A stretch of 40,331 nt of DNA from Pelargonium nanum (GCA_036897485.1 JAYMTF010000310.1:1-40331); one strand, 5' to 3'; positions 20,920 to 35,242 are shown, counted from the first letter of the stretch. Numbers and translations: made by a program. The notes: generated by a model not told the origin, from the sequence alone.

Positions 20920-23900
20920 ATGAGTTTATGTTGGTAAAAATAATGAGATGCATAGAATAGAAAAAAAGAAACCTGCTTTTTATTAATTATAATAGAGACT
21001 TACCCTTATGTATTCAGTAATATACTTGTGCATACTCGCGAACCCTATTTGAAGAGCACTTTCTTAAGACTGGAACCGGATTCGGACCTATGGCATTAAA
21101 CTTTGAATGGCTCTGCCTCAATCTTCCATCAGATTATTTTAGTAAAATATATTAGCTGAGAGAGAACCCCTTAAAACTGAAGGCGAGATCCCTCGAGCTT
21201 AAATATTGAGTAAAGCTCTTATGTAATTAATATAACTTAGATCTTATTACGAACCTTAACCGATTTAGGACCTATTCTATATTATTTATAATATTACTTC
21301 CCTCTTAACAAGCAAAAGTAATATTATAAACCTATTTTATTGCTAAATGTACACCTCCTAGTAAGCATTTAGAGAGTTCTATATATAAGTTACGGGGTTT
21401 CAATTTATAACATATTAGGGCCTGCTACTTATTCGAGCAAGAAAAAAGACTTTGTGGTGTTAAAACCGGCTTAACCTTTTATTCTCCTAATCCCGGTTTC
21501 ATAAAATAAGTTAATAGAACAAACCTCTTTCTTTAAATGGTGTCGAGTGTTACCAGACTAAAGTCCTTTTTATAAAATTTTTCGGTAAGTAGTTCTATAA
21601 AGACTTAAGCATTGTTTAGGATACTATGTATATTGTACAGTTGAGTAAAAATCACTTTTCCAGTTTCTACATATCGCGTTTTATAGTATCTGTATGAATT
21701 TTTAACTTTAGCCCCTTTGAGAGTCTCTTCACTATAAGAAAGATTACTCTTAAAAACAATCTAAAAGGTATTAAACCTGCTTATAAGGGACTTCCCCCTA
21801 TATTTTTACCAAGTTTGTAAGAGCAGCCTCGGTGCAGGTAATAAAAACTTTAGACTTACTATGGGTTTTTTAACGGAAACCGTGCTATAAGCTTGAAAGC
21901 AAAGGAGTGCTCCGCTTACAATAAAGGATTTAACTGTTAGTAGAGGCAAGAACTAGGGAATTCTTCTATTAATATTAAGGGACTCTTAGTATAGTCTCTA
22001 TTTTCTATATTAAAGGGCGCTTTTTGATGATATGATGTATTGAATCCTTTACATTTCAAACTAATGACAGACTTTATTCTATTGCAAGGAAGACTTTTTA
22101 AGAAGCATATAAATTTTGGTTCAGAGGGATACGATTTTTTCATTTTTGTGAGTTATTTCTCAGAAAACTAACCGCATGTAGCTCGTATTTTTTATCAGCT
22201 TTTCGTACATTTTAGTAGCTACATTCACTAGATAGAGGACTTTTTCTTCCTTTTTAGCACTGATTTACACTTAGCTTTTTACATAAGAAAAAAATCTCGT
22301 TAATTTAAAAAATTCTAGGGGATTCCTGTTATTTATGCTTTAAAAGCTATCAAATGTGTATAACTCATAGGTCTTTCCTTACTAAGTATCGGGTATTAAG
22401 GAAAAGCCCCCCACTACCCTCGTTAAAAACTTATCCTTTTTAGGCATATATAGGTATCCTGCAAAGTTAAAACTGAGTATCTTCTGTACTTTATTCGCGT
22501 TGACTTCTTAATTTTTGGATTCACTTAGTTGTTATTGTTTATAGCTTAAATATGAGAGGGCTCGTGCATAAATTACAGCGGCTTTTGCTAGATTAAAGGG
22601 CTTAGGCTTTCCGAGTCTTGAGTATATAAGTTTGTAATTATAAAGCGAGATCACTAAATATAAGTTTTTAGCTTTAACGGTTGTCTTCTGACTAGACAAA
22701 TAAAAAAAAACTTGTTTTGCTTAATACCTAAACTATAAATCCCATTATACAAACGAATATTTCTACCTTCCCAAGTTAAGAAATTTAGAAGCCACCGCTA
22801 CCGTAACAAATGAAACTGACTTGTACAATTTTCTTGAATAAAGTGATAACAATATATTAGAAATTTAAGGAACAAAACTTGTAAAGGGGTCTTAATAGGC
22901 TCTTACTTTAGTCTTTTACTTGCTAGATTTACCGGTAAAATAGTTAATATAGAGGTAATTTAAGAGGCAAAGACCTGCTTTAAGTAGGATATATAAGTCT
23001 CAGAGTTTACTAGTAAGCTTAATACGGATTTTATGTGAAAAAAACTATCAAAAGACCTCTCTTTATTAAAGGAAGCAATTTCAGGAAAGGTTAGTTAGTA
23101 CTTTTTTTTTAAGAGACTCCTCTAAAATCAAGTAAAACTATTTACAAACTCCCGTTTACTGAGTTAACAATATCTAGCTTAGCACTTTTTTGTTTATATG
23201 TTAAGAAACTTATATCTAATTACCCTATTCTGTATACTTTTAATACTTACTTTATAAAGAAGACTTCCTACATACCTATTTTCTCTATTTTGAGGGTAAG
23301 CTCTCTTTTGCTTAGACAGAACAAGCTCAAGTCCTCCTTATTTACTAAAGCAAATCCTGTTAAGATATACTCTCAAACATTTTTATAAGTAGTAATTGCC
23401 TATTTACAAGAATAACTCCTCATATTGAGTACATTTATGAAATGCTATAGAACTCGTACTTTCACTTTTAAGGAAAATGTCTTCCTCCTTACTATTACTT
23501 TTTAAACTTTATCCTTAAATCACGTAAGCAACCAAGCAACCCTTAAACACAAAGAAGTATTAAATTCTAAGAAGTAAGGAACAGTAGCTACGCTTTCTGG
23601 ATTTGATTAAGGAACCCTTCAAAGGAAATTCCTATTTACTATTATAGAATAACTACTCCTAATTACTACAACTTTAAGAATTCGTTTAGTAAAAGTCTTA
23701 CCTATTGATTTATAAAGGAAAACTCTTATACTATTAAATAACTGGAAATGGAACCTATTCAGTCTTTCCAAAATTATACTTTAATTTTCCTTATAATTAC
23801 TCGTTTTGTTTTCTCTTTTTATGTATCTAAACTATTAAAATGCCTCTACTTTTTACGAATTAAGAAACTCCAACTTTTCTAGAGTAAGGGCTGGAAGTTG

Positions 23901-26900
23901 CTCCTTGTAATTAAGTATTTAGAATCGAGGTTATATAAATAAAGGTATTGGAGTAGGATAGTTGTTATACTTTGTTTTAGAGTTTCAAAAACAAACTCCT
24001 ATTAAAAGTATTAGGAATTCGGGAAAGCTTACGGTGTATATAAAGAATTAAGATTTCTTGTCTATTTGCCTTTTACTATACTATATCCCCACCAAGAGAA
24101 TGCCTAGGTTTTTAATGGAAAAATATCTTTTTGTGAAAGAATATACAGCTAAAAAAGAATGGGTTAACTTGTTTACTTTTCTTATTGAGATCTCTTATTA
24201 TCCTGTAGGAATTAATCTATAAAAGGTATTTACTATATTACGAATTCTATAACAAGACTTAAAGAAACAAGATAACTAAAAACTCATATGGAATTAAGCC
24301 AGCTGTACTCCTTTATTGTAATAAGCTACCTCTTTTACACTTACTTCTAGAAAGATATATTACCTACAAGCTAAAGCTTGCCTATTAGTTACACATATTT
24401 ATATTATTTTAGAGCACTTATAAGGTTAATTGAACAGTAGTTACAAAACAAGAGTCAATACATCTTAAGTTTAGATAGAATTCCTTAACTATAAATAAGT
24501 AGTAAATCTTATAACTAATAAAGTTTCAAGGACTTCTTAAGGGCACTTATCTAGTTCTTTCTAGAGTCTTTCCAGTTTTAAAGGTATTGCTTGCATTTAC
24601 TGGTTAGTATTTATTTTGTTATTGGTACTTGTTTGCTTAAAAGTCTTTCTCGTATTATTCAAATTAGTATTAATATTAGTCTTGTGTAGATTTCATGTTA
24701 GAACACTTAATTAAGGAAGACACTTAATTTTTTAAAAGTAGGGCTTTTGGAGGGACTCCCACTCCTTTTTTGGATTTTTGAAGGCTGCTATTTAAAGAAA
24801 CTACTTTTAAGAAAACCTCTCTAAAGCGCTATACTTTTCAAAGTAATTGCTCGTAATTAGGAATTTTTCCTATCTTACAAAAGAAGCACTCCTCATATTT
24901 ACTACTTAAGAAAGAACTACACTTATTAAGGGAATGGGCTTAGCTCTACTCCCCAAGCTTCTTACAACTCCTTAACTCTATTAATTACTAATCCACAAAA
25001 GCTACAGAAAACAAACCGAATACATTTTGGTATTAGTAAGCGGATTTCCTATACTATTAGTATTATTAATAGTACAATAGTGAAGCTCCTAATACAGAAG
25101 AACAAGCAAGCTAATTCCAAGCTAAGAAAAGTAGTACATCAGTATTTTAAGTCTATAGAGGATACCTATGTTGTTAATATGTAAATAGTATACTTGTTAC
25201 AAGGCTTCTAAAGTGTATATATTCCTGGGTTAGGATTATATTATTAGTAGGAAATCCTTAATACAGATTGGGCCCTTTGCTCGTACAAAGAAAGGGTCTT
25301 AGTTAAACTTCTATATTAATTTAACTACAAAGAAGCGCGTCACTTTTAAGTGAATTTAGAGAGACCCGTCACTTCTTAACAAATTAAACTTAGGTATAAG
25401 ATTCTCTTGATTGAATATATGTTTTAGTTAAGGAAGTAATAGGTAAAGGGTTACTTATTTGTTTCAGTTAGCTCGTTTCTTAAAAATTTATAGAGTAGGT
25501 CCTTTTAATTAAGTAAATATACTTACTGAAGCTTTCCTGCTTTCCTCTAGTTTGAGTACTATTCCATTTTATAAAGCGAAGCAATTTCTAATATTAAAAA
25601 GGAGCGTTAAATCTTACAAAAAGAAGCTAAAAATTCCCGGGGATATAGTAAAAAGCTAAGTAGCTTATGTTTTAATTGTACTAATCCGAGATGCTCTAAG
25701 AGGAATCATAATTAGTGTATAACAATCTCGGATATCCTGCTTAAATTAAAGAGAATAGGTTCTATATCCAATTCTAAATTTAAGCGCTTTCCGTAGAAGA
25801 AAATAGACGTCATCAAGTCTTAAATAATAAAATGGCTATCTGTATTTCAGGATTTTCTAAAAGCAAAGGAAAGGCTTTGAAAGAAAACTGTATTTCCTGA
25901 TTAACTGTTTTAAGCAGAATTACATATTTCAATTCTAGCTAGTTATTTCGCGTTGAGTCCTTAGTAGTCGTAAGTAAAGGATATTAGTTGATTATATATC
26001 CCTAGCTAAATTCTTTATTTCCAAAAGGTAATATGGAATTCTGGTTTAAGTATAATGTTAAAGGATTACTATTAATAAATAAAGTAATAAAATTTCTATT
26101 ATTGTGTTGTAGTAGTACCAAGCACGTTAGACAGAACACAAAGAAACTTCTTTATGAAAGGAAAATGCTGCTTAACTCTAGTTAAAACCTTTTCTATTAT
26201 TACTCAATCCTGGACCAAAAAATCCAGAGAAAGTAAGGACTTAGTCTTATACTTATAAGAAAAAGTCTTCTCTAGACTCCTTAAAAATGCTAGACTCGAA
26301 ATCCTAAGGAAAAGCTATTTGGACTCTATGTTCTTTATTTTTAGTAAAACTATTTACTAAAGACTTATAAAATTTGAGGCTAAAGCTTGTCCTTAGGTTT
26401 ACTATTTATAAGATTAACTCTTCTATAATTAGCACTTTCCTAATCCTTAACACAGAAAAGCAACCTATTCTATTAAGTCAAGAGTTACAGTAAGCAAAAC
26501 CAAGACTAAATTAAGAAGTAAATCCCTAAGTTCCTCTACTCAAGTAATGAGTACTATTTGAAAAGCCAAGATTCTTGACTATTTATTCATTTTAATATTT
26601 GTAAAGAGCCCCCTTTTTTGTAAAAAGGACTTCTCTAAAGCTATTTTTGAGATTCAGTTTACAACTCTAAGACTGGTTTAAAAATACAAGAACTAAAGTT
26701 AATACTCTTTATATACTATATACGTACTTACAAAAACCTATTCCTAATTAGTAAAAATGAGTGCAAGCCCATTTGGGGAAAGTAGTACTAAAGCTAGAGT
26801 AAAGCATATTTAGGTTTTATAATTTTACAAGAATAACTATTCTACATTTTTAAACAAAAGTTACAAGGATATAAAGCAAGTAAGTATGCTTAGTCTAATC

Positions 26901-29746
26901 CAAAATAAGAGTTACTTAATCTTATATAGAATGGGCTATTAATAAGATATTATTATAAATATTTTAGAACAAGAAATAACACTTAAAACAAGCAAGGAAA
27001 TGAACTAAGCTATAATCCTTAGTTATCTTTATGAAAGTAATTCTTTAACAACTCCTGGTAATTTGTCTATAAAATAAAGTTTTTCTAAATCAAAAAATCT
27101 TAAGCAAGTTAATGGCTCTCTAGTCAAGTTTCAGTACCATTTTTTAGTAAGCAAACCGCACTTAAAGTTATAAGGAAGAAAGATTTTATTAACTTCCCTT
27201 ACGTTTTTAAAGCTGCCTTCTATTTACATTTATAAAGATAAAGCTATTACTATTAAAACTATTATAGAAGAATCTAGCTGCACTTGAAAAAGTGAGGGAT
27301 ATGTATTCTATTAATTCCTTATCTATTTAAAACTGCTAATAAGAAACACCAAATCTATTAAGGCAATAGGGTTCGATGTTACTATTAGAAAAAACTATGA
27401 AAATTTCCACACTTCGACAAACTTCAGTCTTTCAGGATATTTGTTAGTGGTTTTTACTACAGGGTTATGGGATTCAGTTTCAAGGACTCATACGAAATCC
27501 CAATTTTCAATAAAAAGGAATTACACACACATTCAAAGTCTAAAGAACTCTTATAATAAATGGGAACTCTCGCAGTATTTAGTGCGGACCTCCTATTCAG
27601 AACATCTCAATGCCACCAAGTTTAATTGGTTTTACTTACAAACTCATTTACACGGAAGTAAAAACAAAGAAATACCTTTTACTTAGTATTAGTAGCTTTT
27701 TAGCTAGATATACTTTATGCCAAGTTGACATGGGTCTCGTTTATAAAAAAGGGTCTTTTAAGGTTCTCCCGGGTATAAATAATGGATAATTCGAGTTTTT
27801 GTAGATAGGGAGTACTCGAAATTATCCTAGGGGCTTTCTCAAAGGCAAAGCTCCGCTTGATAGCATTTGGAGATTCAATTCATTTTTTGGAGGTCCTAGA
27901 TTGAAGTAAAAATTTCTAAATGATATGAATAACTCTACAACTCTTTATTAAATTTCGGGATATGGGTAGTAGACCTTCAAGAATTCTCTTTTGTACCCCT
28001 TTTTTTCTTCCAAAAGTAAATTCAGCGATCTAAGAAAACTCCTGTCTAATATATCCTATTAAGTTAGCTACCCTTTATTTACATTTTATTTACAACAAGG
28101 TAAAAAGGCCCCATGTATAAACTTACTCTACTTTAGATAGCCAGTCGAGAAATATAACGCTTTTTATCGTCCTTTTTTATTGCTTAGTTGATAGTTTATA
28201 GTTAAAGCTATAACGACTAAAGAAGGTAACTAAGTAAGACCCAATCTAGTGTTTCTAAATTCTATTTGAACAAGTGGGTAAATAGATTTTACTCGAGTAT
28301 CTATTGGATGCGTAGTTATTTCAGCAAGGATCAAACGCTTGCCCCTCCTTTGTATTTTGTATAGATTAAGCTCCTTAAGAATTACTGGATATAGCTAGTC
28401 AGTAATTATCGGGTAATAGATCTCATATTTTCAAGTTCTTCTGTAGCAGATACACTAGTAATAATATTCAATTATATTTTTAGTATCTGGATCTGGAAAG
28501 CCTCTTCTTTTATTTTTTTCTATGACTATAGATAATGGTGACCTCTAATCAATCAGTAGACTTGAATTTCTCGAACTATTTTATAAAAAGACTTGCTTTT
28601 CTAATGAAAGGATGAGTCCCAAATAGACTCTAAACAAGTTTTGGAGATACTAAACCCCTTTCTCTAACTCGATGAAAAGCCACACACGGATCTCTTATTT
28701 TAGTTGTAATTCCAAGGGAACTTATCGTGATACGAGTAGGACCTATCCTTTAACAAAAAAGCTCAAACAAAATATCTATAGAAGAAGACGCAACTCTACC
28801 TTTTAGAGGATATATCCTACAAGATTATAGTAGTATTTTTAAGACTAGGCTTTGTTATACAAAAACATTATATAAGATACTAGACTTAGTAATTTTACAG
28901 TAGGCTTAGAATTTAGATCACACGCAAGGAGAGTCGTTTTATACTTTTTGTATTTTGAGGATATTTGCTTAGGTTACCAACCCCATAATAATAAACCTTC
29001 CCTCTTGTATGTATAGTTATAAGGTAATTAAGCCTCGGTCGTATAGAATAAAAGTAGTAATGAATTACTTATAAACTGTTTCCTTCGTCCCATCATGAGT
29101 GTAGCTTTGGTGTTTATGCTCTTCTCTCCGCGAACTCCATTGTGATCCCTCCCCCTAAGAAAGTTCCTTCCGAAGAGGCTCCTTTTGCTTAGTTGGTTTA
29201 TTCAATTTAAAAGACAAGGTAGTCGATAATTTTTTTAAAACAACTCAACTAATTGCGCGGAAATATAACTTCTGATGAATTTTTTACTCTATATGATATG
29301 GATAAATTTCGAAAGATTAATATTACGAATTGTACAAAATCTAGATAGATATTATCACTCAAATATAACTTACGTAAGCTAGTTTTGGAAAAGATAAGGA
29401 GGATTTTAACAAAAATGATGAAAGCTTGAAATGCAAAGTAAACTAGTTACTAGAGGTTAAATCTTGCTATCCTATGCTATGGTTTGCGTTCACATTAGTA
29501 TGTGTATAAATGGATATGGAATAAAAGACCATCTTTTAATGCAAAATTTTAAATTGAAACATGTATTCAAAGAGTTAGTATTCTTTACTTTAAACTAGTT
29601 TACTAAAACCTGGTTTTGTTCAAGAGAGCTTCTAATTTAGCTGCTTTCTTGTTCTGCACTTTGTCTGTATTTTGATATACCTTTCAAGACGGTTTTCCTG
29701 CTATAGGATATGATAAAGCTTTTTTAGACTAATTGAAAAGTTACTA
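20920..29746. other. Spacer upstream of tatC, a stop-rich desert
   Basis: The first few hundred bases upstream of tatC must hold its promoter and 5' untranslated region unless the transcript starts much further out. I see no recognisable promoter consensus. Two open frames exceed 60 codons (21937-22143 and 27441-27686); both look spurious. Sampled lines between about 23.2 and 27.2 kb run mostly 18-28 percent G+C, lower than the left end of the window. Confidence 0.5.
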
Positions 29747-29821
29747 CCTGTATGACAGGATTCGAACGTGCGACAATCCCTACACGCTATTTGCTGGTGT
29801 AACAAACTGGACGACTGTCCT
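29747..29821 (-). pseudogene. tRNA-like relic, member 1 of a neighbouring pair
   Basis: Read on the minus strand, GTCCAGTTTGTTA resembles a D-arm, with T at position 8 and A at position 14 in place. The T-arm is GCACG-TTCGAAT-CCTGT, with four of five pairs counting one G-T. The spacing from D-arm to T-arm is one base longer than standard. The anticodon and acceptor stems do not pair, and the D-stem is mostly broken. The identity is not assignable. It lies 108 bases from a second relic on the same strand, which makes chance less likely for both. Confidence 0.4.
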
Positions 29822-29929
29822 TCAAAAGTTTCTAACTTTCTATTTACTTTCAGAAATTACAGGTAAGTAGATTTTAGTAATTCTTTATACAAGTTATTAA
29901 ATATCCCATTATTTTTTTATCAAAAATAG

Positions 29930-30003
29930 GATTACTATAGTATTTGAACCAATGACATTCTACAAGTTGTCGATGTGCTTGACCTTTTTTAAGAGGGGCC
30001 CTA
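29930..30003 (-). pseudogene. tRNA-like relic, member 2, weakly like tRNA-Thr(UGU)
   Basis: On the minus strand the D-arm is TCTT-AAAAAAGGTC-AAGC, with three of four pairs and the invariant GG in the loop. Exactly 23 bases later comes the T-arm ATTGG-TTCAAAT-ACTAT, with four of five pairs; the closing C is replaced by A. Between them GACA and TGTC can pair around a loop containing CTTGTAG, which recalls the Thr UGU anticodon loop with an extra base. The acceptor stem does not pair. A decayed tRNA is the best reading. Confidence 0.4.
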
Positions 30004-33000
30004 CTAAAAGAGGAGTCTTTATTACATACATTTGTAAAACAATTCAATCCGAAGAATATCTCAATACATGGTGTATAGAAGTTTTAAAATGCCTTTTCTA
30101 TTTGAATTTCCTAGTTTAGTACATTCAAGCTAATAAAAATTAAATATTGCTTACCCCCATTTCGGAAACCGCAGTCTGACCATCATCCCCACGAATTCTT
30201 TTTAATTAAAAAGTTAGGAAGAAAGTAAATTTGAAAAAGGCACTTCATTAGCAAATAGAATAGTATAGGCGAGCACTACTCAAAGGGTTATAACATGCAG
30301 CTTATTTCCATAGCGTAAAGCAGTATTTTAGGTCAACAAAACTCCATCCTGGTTAAAGCAAATAAATTGAGTTTCCATATACAATATCACTCTCAATTTT
30401 CCTAAGTGGATATACAGGAGCCTCCGGACAAGTCTCTATTAGGGCAGTCCCTCTTTTTTGCAATTTCGGTATATATGGTTAAGGTCCCAAGCTCCTTTGG
30501 CTACCGCGTGCTGTTAAACAAGAGTTAAAAACTACTAGCCTAACTAAATAGCTAAAACATAACATTTACATATCAATTAGAAAGGTAGACCTACTCTCTC
30601 TTGTAAGATTTTGGTGCCACGCACACAACCGGTTAAAGCACGGAAACTAAGCTATTTGGAATCCAAAAAGGAATAGAATTGCATGATACAAACTCTGTGT
30701 CGATCTAGGTAACAAAGTTTTAGAAAAGAAAAAACTTCACTAAACGAACAGCTCTATAGTTTCTCGGAGACCCCTAGTCTAGGTAGCTTCATATACTTCA
30801 TTTGTAAATGAGGAAATAAATAAAAAGGCTCCTTAGTTGATAAGTGCAAGGCAACAAAGATTTTCAAGAGTATTAAGAAAAATATTCCGTTTCGCTCAAT
30901 ACGGCATCCCTTCAAGTTTTTAATTCTTATTTATTACGCTGCTCAGTTGAAGGAATATCATACAAGAAAACCATTGAGTTTTTAATTACTAAAAAAGGAA
31001 TCCTATAAACTAAGTAATCTACTTGGATTTTGCTCCTATATAAATATAAGATTAAATGTTTTACTGCGTATCTTTTATAGAAACTTCTGTACACTTGTAC
31101 TTTGTAATGTCCCGCCTCTTGCTAAGATATTTTACTATAAAATTAAAGAAATATCAAATAAATGAATCAAATTTCATAGGATAGGTGCTGAAATACCTGC
31201 TTGTATTAATATCTTTCTTTTTTAGAACGATATTAGAGGAGCTCGAATATTTAAAAAATAGTAAAAGCCTCCTATAGGAACTCAGTAACATACAAAAGGC
31301 TTAGCATAAACGGGTTACTAAAATTAAGTTTAAAAAGGTAAGGGTCAAACTAATAAAGTTGCGAACTAGTCGTTCTCCTTATTAAGAAGACACAGACTTG
31401 GTTATACTCAGAGAGCAATACTAATACCAATAAAGGATGTTTTTATATAATATCTAGAAGTCAAAGAGCTTAAAGTTATAGATTGACATGAACTAGAGGT
31501 TTTCGTTTAGGACAAGACGAAACTTCTATTATTCTTTGATTAGTAGGAATTCTTTAAATTACCTTTTTTTATTTGAGATTTAATATATTTACTTTAGGTT
31601 ATTGTCAAGGAAAAAGTTTCCTATCTGAAAATCTTATATTTATTAGTAAAAGAACCTTTAGAAATTCTCTTTTTAAATTTGCTATTATAAGGTGTTCTCT
31701 ACATGAGATTAGTTACTCATGTTTTTCTAACTATAAAATCGATCTTGCTTGAGTTTATTACCTAAATTCATTAGCGAACCTCTTGTGAAAGTATATGTTA
31801 ATCACCTCTAAGTCGTACTGATATCTTATACCTCTATTTCAGCGCTAAGAGAGCGTCTAATAAAAACTAATTGCATAAGAACAAACCTGACAGTCAAAAA
31901 CAGCACTACAAATTATTAGGATAATTCTGAAAAAGACAAGAAAATTTATAAAAAACGAAGAAGAAGTTTCTTAATTCTGTAGCTGATCGTAGTCCTGGTA
32001 TATATTTATCCGAATGCATTAGTGGTTTACTAATTATCTTTTATAATCATCGTTATATTGTTAGATATATAACCAGTTGGGGCATGATATTTATCCCTAC
32101 CCCTAAAAATTGTGGTGAGTGGCATAAAACTGGTAGAACTCATAGTAACTAAAGGATTGCTGACTAATAGAAATACACTATGAATTACCATAGAAACAAA
32201 TGAGAAACCAAAGAACGAAAAAAATACCCTAACGTAATAGGATTAAACCCCCTTACTTTTTATCCTTATCCTAAATTCTCTTATATAGTTTATTCCAAAC
32301 TAAGCTAAGGTAGTAGCGAAACTCCATGATATAGTATAGATAATATTTCTACCGTAGAGTTTATTTCCTCGATTTCATACAAACAAGGGGAGGCTCAAAC
32401 AAAACAAAAAAGAGTTTTAATTATTGAATTTTATAGTATTAATTTCGGAGTTACTTATTGTTCGGGTTAGAGATTCCATTTTATACATTCTATTTCAAAA
32501 ACAGGATTGACATAAAGGCAGCATTTCATTTAGCGAATCTTTAAGTGTAATTTTCCTTAACCAAAAGGACTCGTCAAGTAGGAGGAATAATCCTAAGAAA
32601 AAGACCTTACCAACACCTTGGTTTTTGTTATACAAAGTACATAGACAGATATCCGTATTCTACACCCTATCAGTATTTCCTCTTATGCTATAATCTAACA
32701 ACTCTAGATTGAGTTATCACTACAAAGTCGTATCCGTTATTCTCATGTTCGAACTGATGTTACGGGAAAATAGCAGGAAATAGAAACTAATACTTAAAAT
32801 TCTATATAGAGTATCAAATATTCGCTTAATTATCTATAAAAAATTAGAGTTACACAAACCTAGAATCAATTAAATGTCTTTCAGGATTCTTTTTCTTAGT
32901 AAAGAGCTAAAAACTTGTTGATATAAAAAAAGAGTTCCTTTTGCAGAGCTATGTAGCTAACAGTAAAGAAATCAACTTACTATCGGGTTAAATATGATAC

Positions 33001-35197
33001 CCTTTTTTTTCACAGTTTAATAGGGTTTCCTGATATAAAGAACTTCTTAGGTATATTCTATGTCCATAGAGTTAGTTAGCAAGGCGAAGATCTTTAAAGC
33101 AAGATAACTAAAAAGGAATGAGAAACGTCCTCAGAAGTTTATTAAAACAGGTTCTAAGTTTAGTTGACAATTTTAAATTTACGTATTATATAAAGGTTAA
33201 TCCGGGACCCCTCAGCTTATCCTTCTATCTATAGCCTAGCGTGAGTCAACCTTTAGAAAACTTTCCCTTAGTTCAGAATTCAATATTATTCTATAAAGTA
33301 AGTTGTGTTTTTTATAGAGTCCACACCCCATAAGAGTACTCTGCAGCTACAATTCTAAAAGTTAGGGATCAGGTATCCTCTTTTCTTAAGAAGCTTTCAT
33401 TTTAGAATCATAGAAAATTTCATATCATTGCTTTTACTCCCTTTTAGGATAAGTATGTACAACTTAGGTTTTTCTAAGTAAAGGAAGTTCTTCCTTAAAC
33501 CCTTTCGTTAGTCTTGAGAGTCTTTACTTGATAATGTATAATAAAAATTCCTTTTTAACAGGGTAAAAGAAACTCTAGCATCTCTGGGCAATCCTTAGGA
33601 ATTCGGAATACTAAATAGGGGATTCATAAAATAAGGAGAGATAGATTTCTTAGTCTTAGAAGTTTTGTGCGATTAGAACCTACGTATTATCTTAGTTGTT
33701 CTAGTTTTCTTAAAAGGTAAGGTATAAATATCTGAAAGCGGGAATTCTCAAACAGAGTAAATACTGACGCTAAAAAGGCCTTGAATGTACAAACAACACT
33801 TACTTAGTGTCTGAACTCTCGAGAAAAAGAAAAAGTATTCTAGATAGTAACTAAAGCCCATATTTATTCGCTATCCTTAGCCTTTTTGAAAGTCTTTTCT
33901 TTTGAGCTAAGCCTTAGATCCGGTTTTGGGTAAGGTAACAAGTAAACGAGGTGCTATCCTTTTGGGGGTATTTTCCAAGTACAGGCTTTTCCTGAACAAG
34001 GTATAGAATTAAACTGAGTAACTAAGTAGGTTAGGAGGATGTCCCCTATAAGAAATGCAAAAAGAAAAGTATCTACTTGATAGGTTGTAATAATGAAAAG
34101 AACGGGTTTCAAAACAAACTAATTGAGATAGAACCGAATACAGTTTTTACAAGCTCAAAGGGCAATTGCCTTGGAAGTTTTGAGCTACTAGAATATCTGG
34201 TAATAATAGGGGAAGGTTTCATCGTAGTCTCTAATCTAAGTAATTTAAAAAAGAAGAGTCTAAGTTATATGCTTTTTGTTTAGAGTACAAGGTATTTCTT
34301 GTAAAGGGGGACTCTTATAGGGTAAAGAGAGGATTTCCCTACCAATTTCTGAGAATTTCCTTGTTGTTAGTTTAATTAAAGTTAGGAAGTCACAAGGAAC
34401 AATTAAAGTTTAAAAGAATTCTTCTTTCCTCAGTTCCGGATCTGTAAAAGTAATACAGCTAAACCAGAGGGAACCCTAATAATTAGAATTAAGCTAAAGG
34501 AATCTCGCACAAAGTACAAAGTAAAGTAAGCATACAGAACTGGGTGTTATAATATATAGTCATAAATAAGAACATGAGCCACTCCCTATTTATAGAGCCT
34601 GCCCGCTAAATGAAAGAACAAAATAAACTAACCTAATTTATTTACTTAATAAACCTTTTGCTATATGTTTTTTGATTAAGGATCTAAAGTTATTTGTACA
34701 GTAATTTAATTAACTTTCGCCGAAATAAGAGATCTAAATGCTTTTTACTTGACTTTGCTTTTCGGATGTCTAATGAAGAAAGGTCAATAAAGAATGCATA
34801 TTGTCTGGACTTTCCCTAGATTCTTGTTGAAGTTAGCCCCATTTCTTAGATTGAAAGTTTAACACTAAATGCACTAAATGATTCATAACAGACCACTAAA
34901 TAACCTGGCTCAGAGAGTTCACCTTGATAAATATTTAAGGTTCTTTCTAGTTACAAACTATACTTCTGCAAAGTTATGGATATTCATAATCAAAATCGTG
35001 GTATTGCACAACCAATTATTGTAGCGGGCCTCGCTTAATTCAGTACAATTTTTACTCTCAGTACGGGTGAGTGATGAGTTCTTTTTTAGTTAATGATAGG
35101 CTGGTGCTAACTAAGCTGCTAATTATGTACCCTAAACACTTACAACCTTTCCTTTATGTTTAATATGAGCAATTGGTTTCCAAGTCAACCATTTTAT
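30004..35197. other. Noncoding spacer, nothing recognised but one hairpin
   Basis: No gene seen. The only open frame over 60 codons is a 68-codon one at 34077-34283 with no recognisable motif. The terminator-shaped hairpin at 31701-31726 is the one structured element noted. A minor AGCG-CGCT stem lies at 35023-35035. Confidence 0.5.
31701..31726 (+). terminator. Terminator-shaped hairpin without an upstream gene
   Basis: ACATGAG (31701-31707) pairs with CTCATGT (31716-31722) around an eight-base loop, and a run of five T follows at once. The shape is that of an intrinsic terminator or a 3' end stem-loop. No reading frame I can support ends upstream on the plus strand, so its function is unknown and chance is possible. 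Confidence 0.25.
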
Positions 35198-35217
35198 TTA
35201 CTGTTACTCAACAGTAA
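35198..35217 (+). other. Perfect eight-pair hairpin, part of a cluster
   Basis: TTACTGTT and AACAGTAA pair perfectly around the loop ACTC. It is the first of three stem-loops within about 320 bases. Confidence 0.4.
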
Positions 35218-35242
35218 TAGACTTAATTCTGTAATTACCCTT

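Noticed and set aside
27441-27686. Plus-strand open frame of 81 codons
   Set aside because: Its composition is slightly less AT-driven than its surroundings, but it has no recognisable motif and no neighbouring gene. Its length is within chance expectation.
19216-28316. ATTGGATGCGTA shared between about 19216 and 28305, each followed by ATTTCAGCA
   Set aside because: Many 12-base pairs are expected by chance in 40 kb, and the spacing to the second word differs between the two sites.
35095-35130. GGCTGGTGCTAACTAAGCTGCT, like a reversed D-arm
   Set aside because: No T-arm stands at the right distance on the minus strand.
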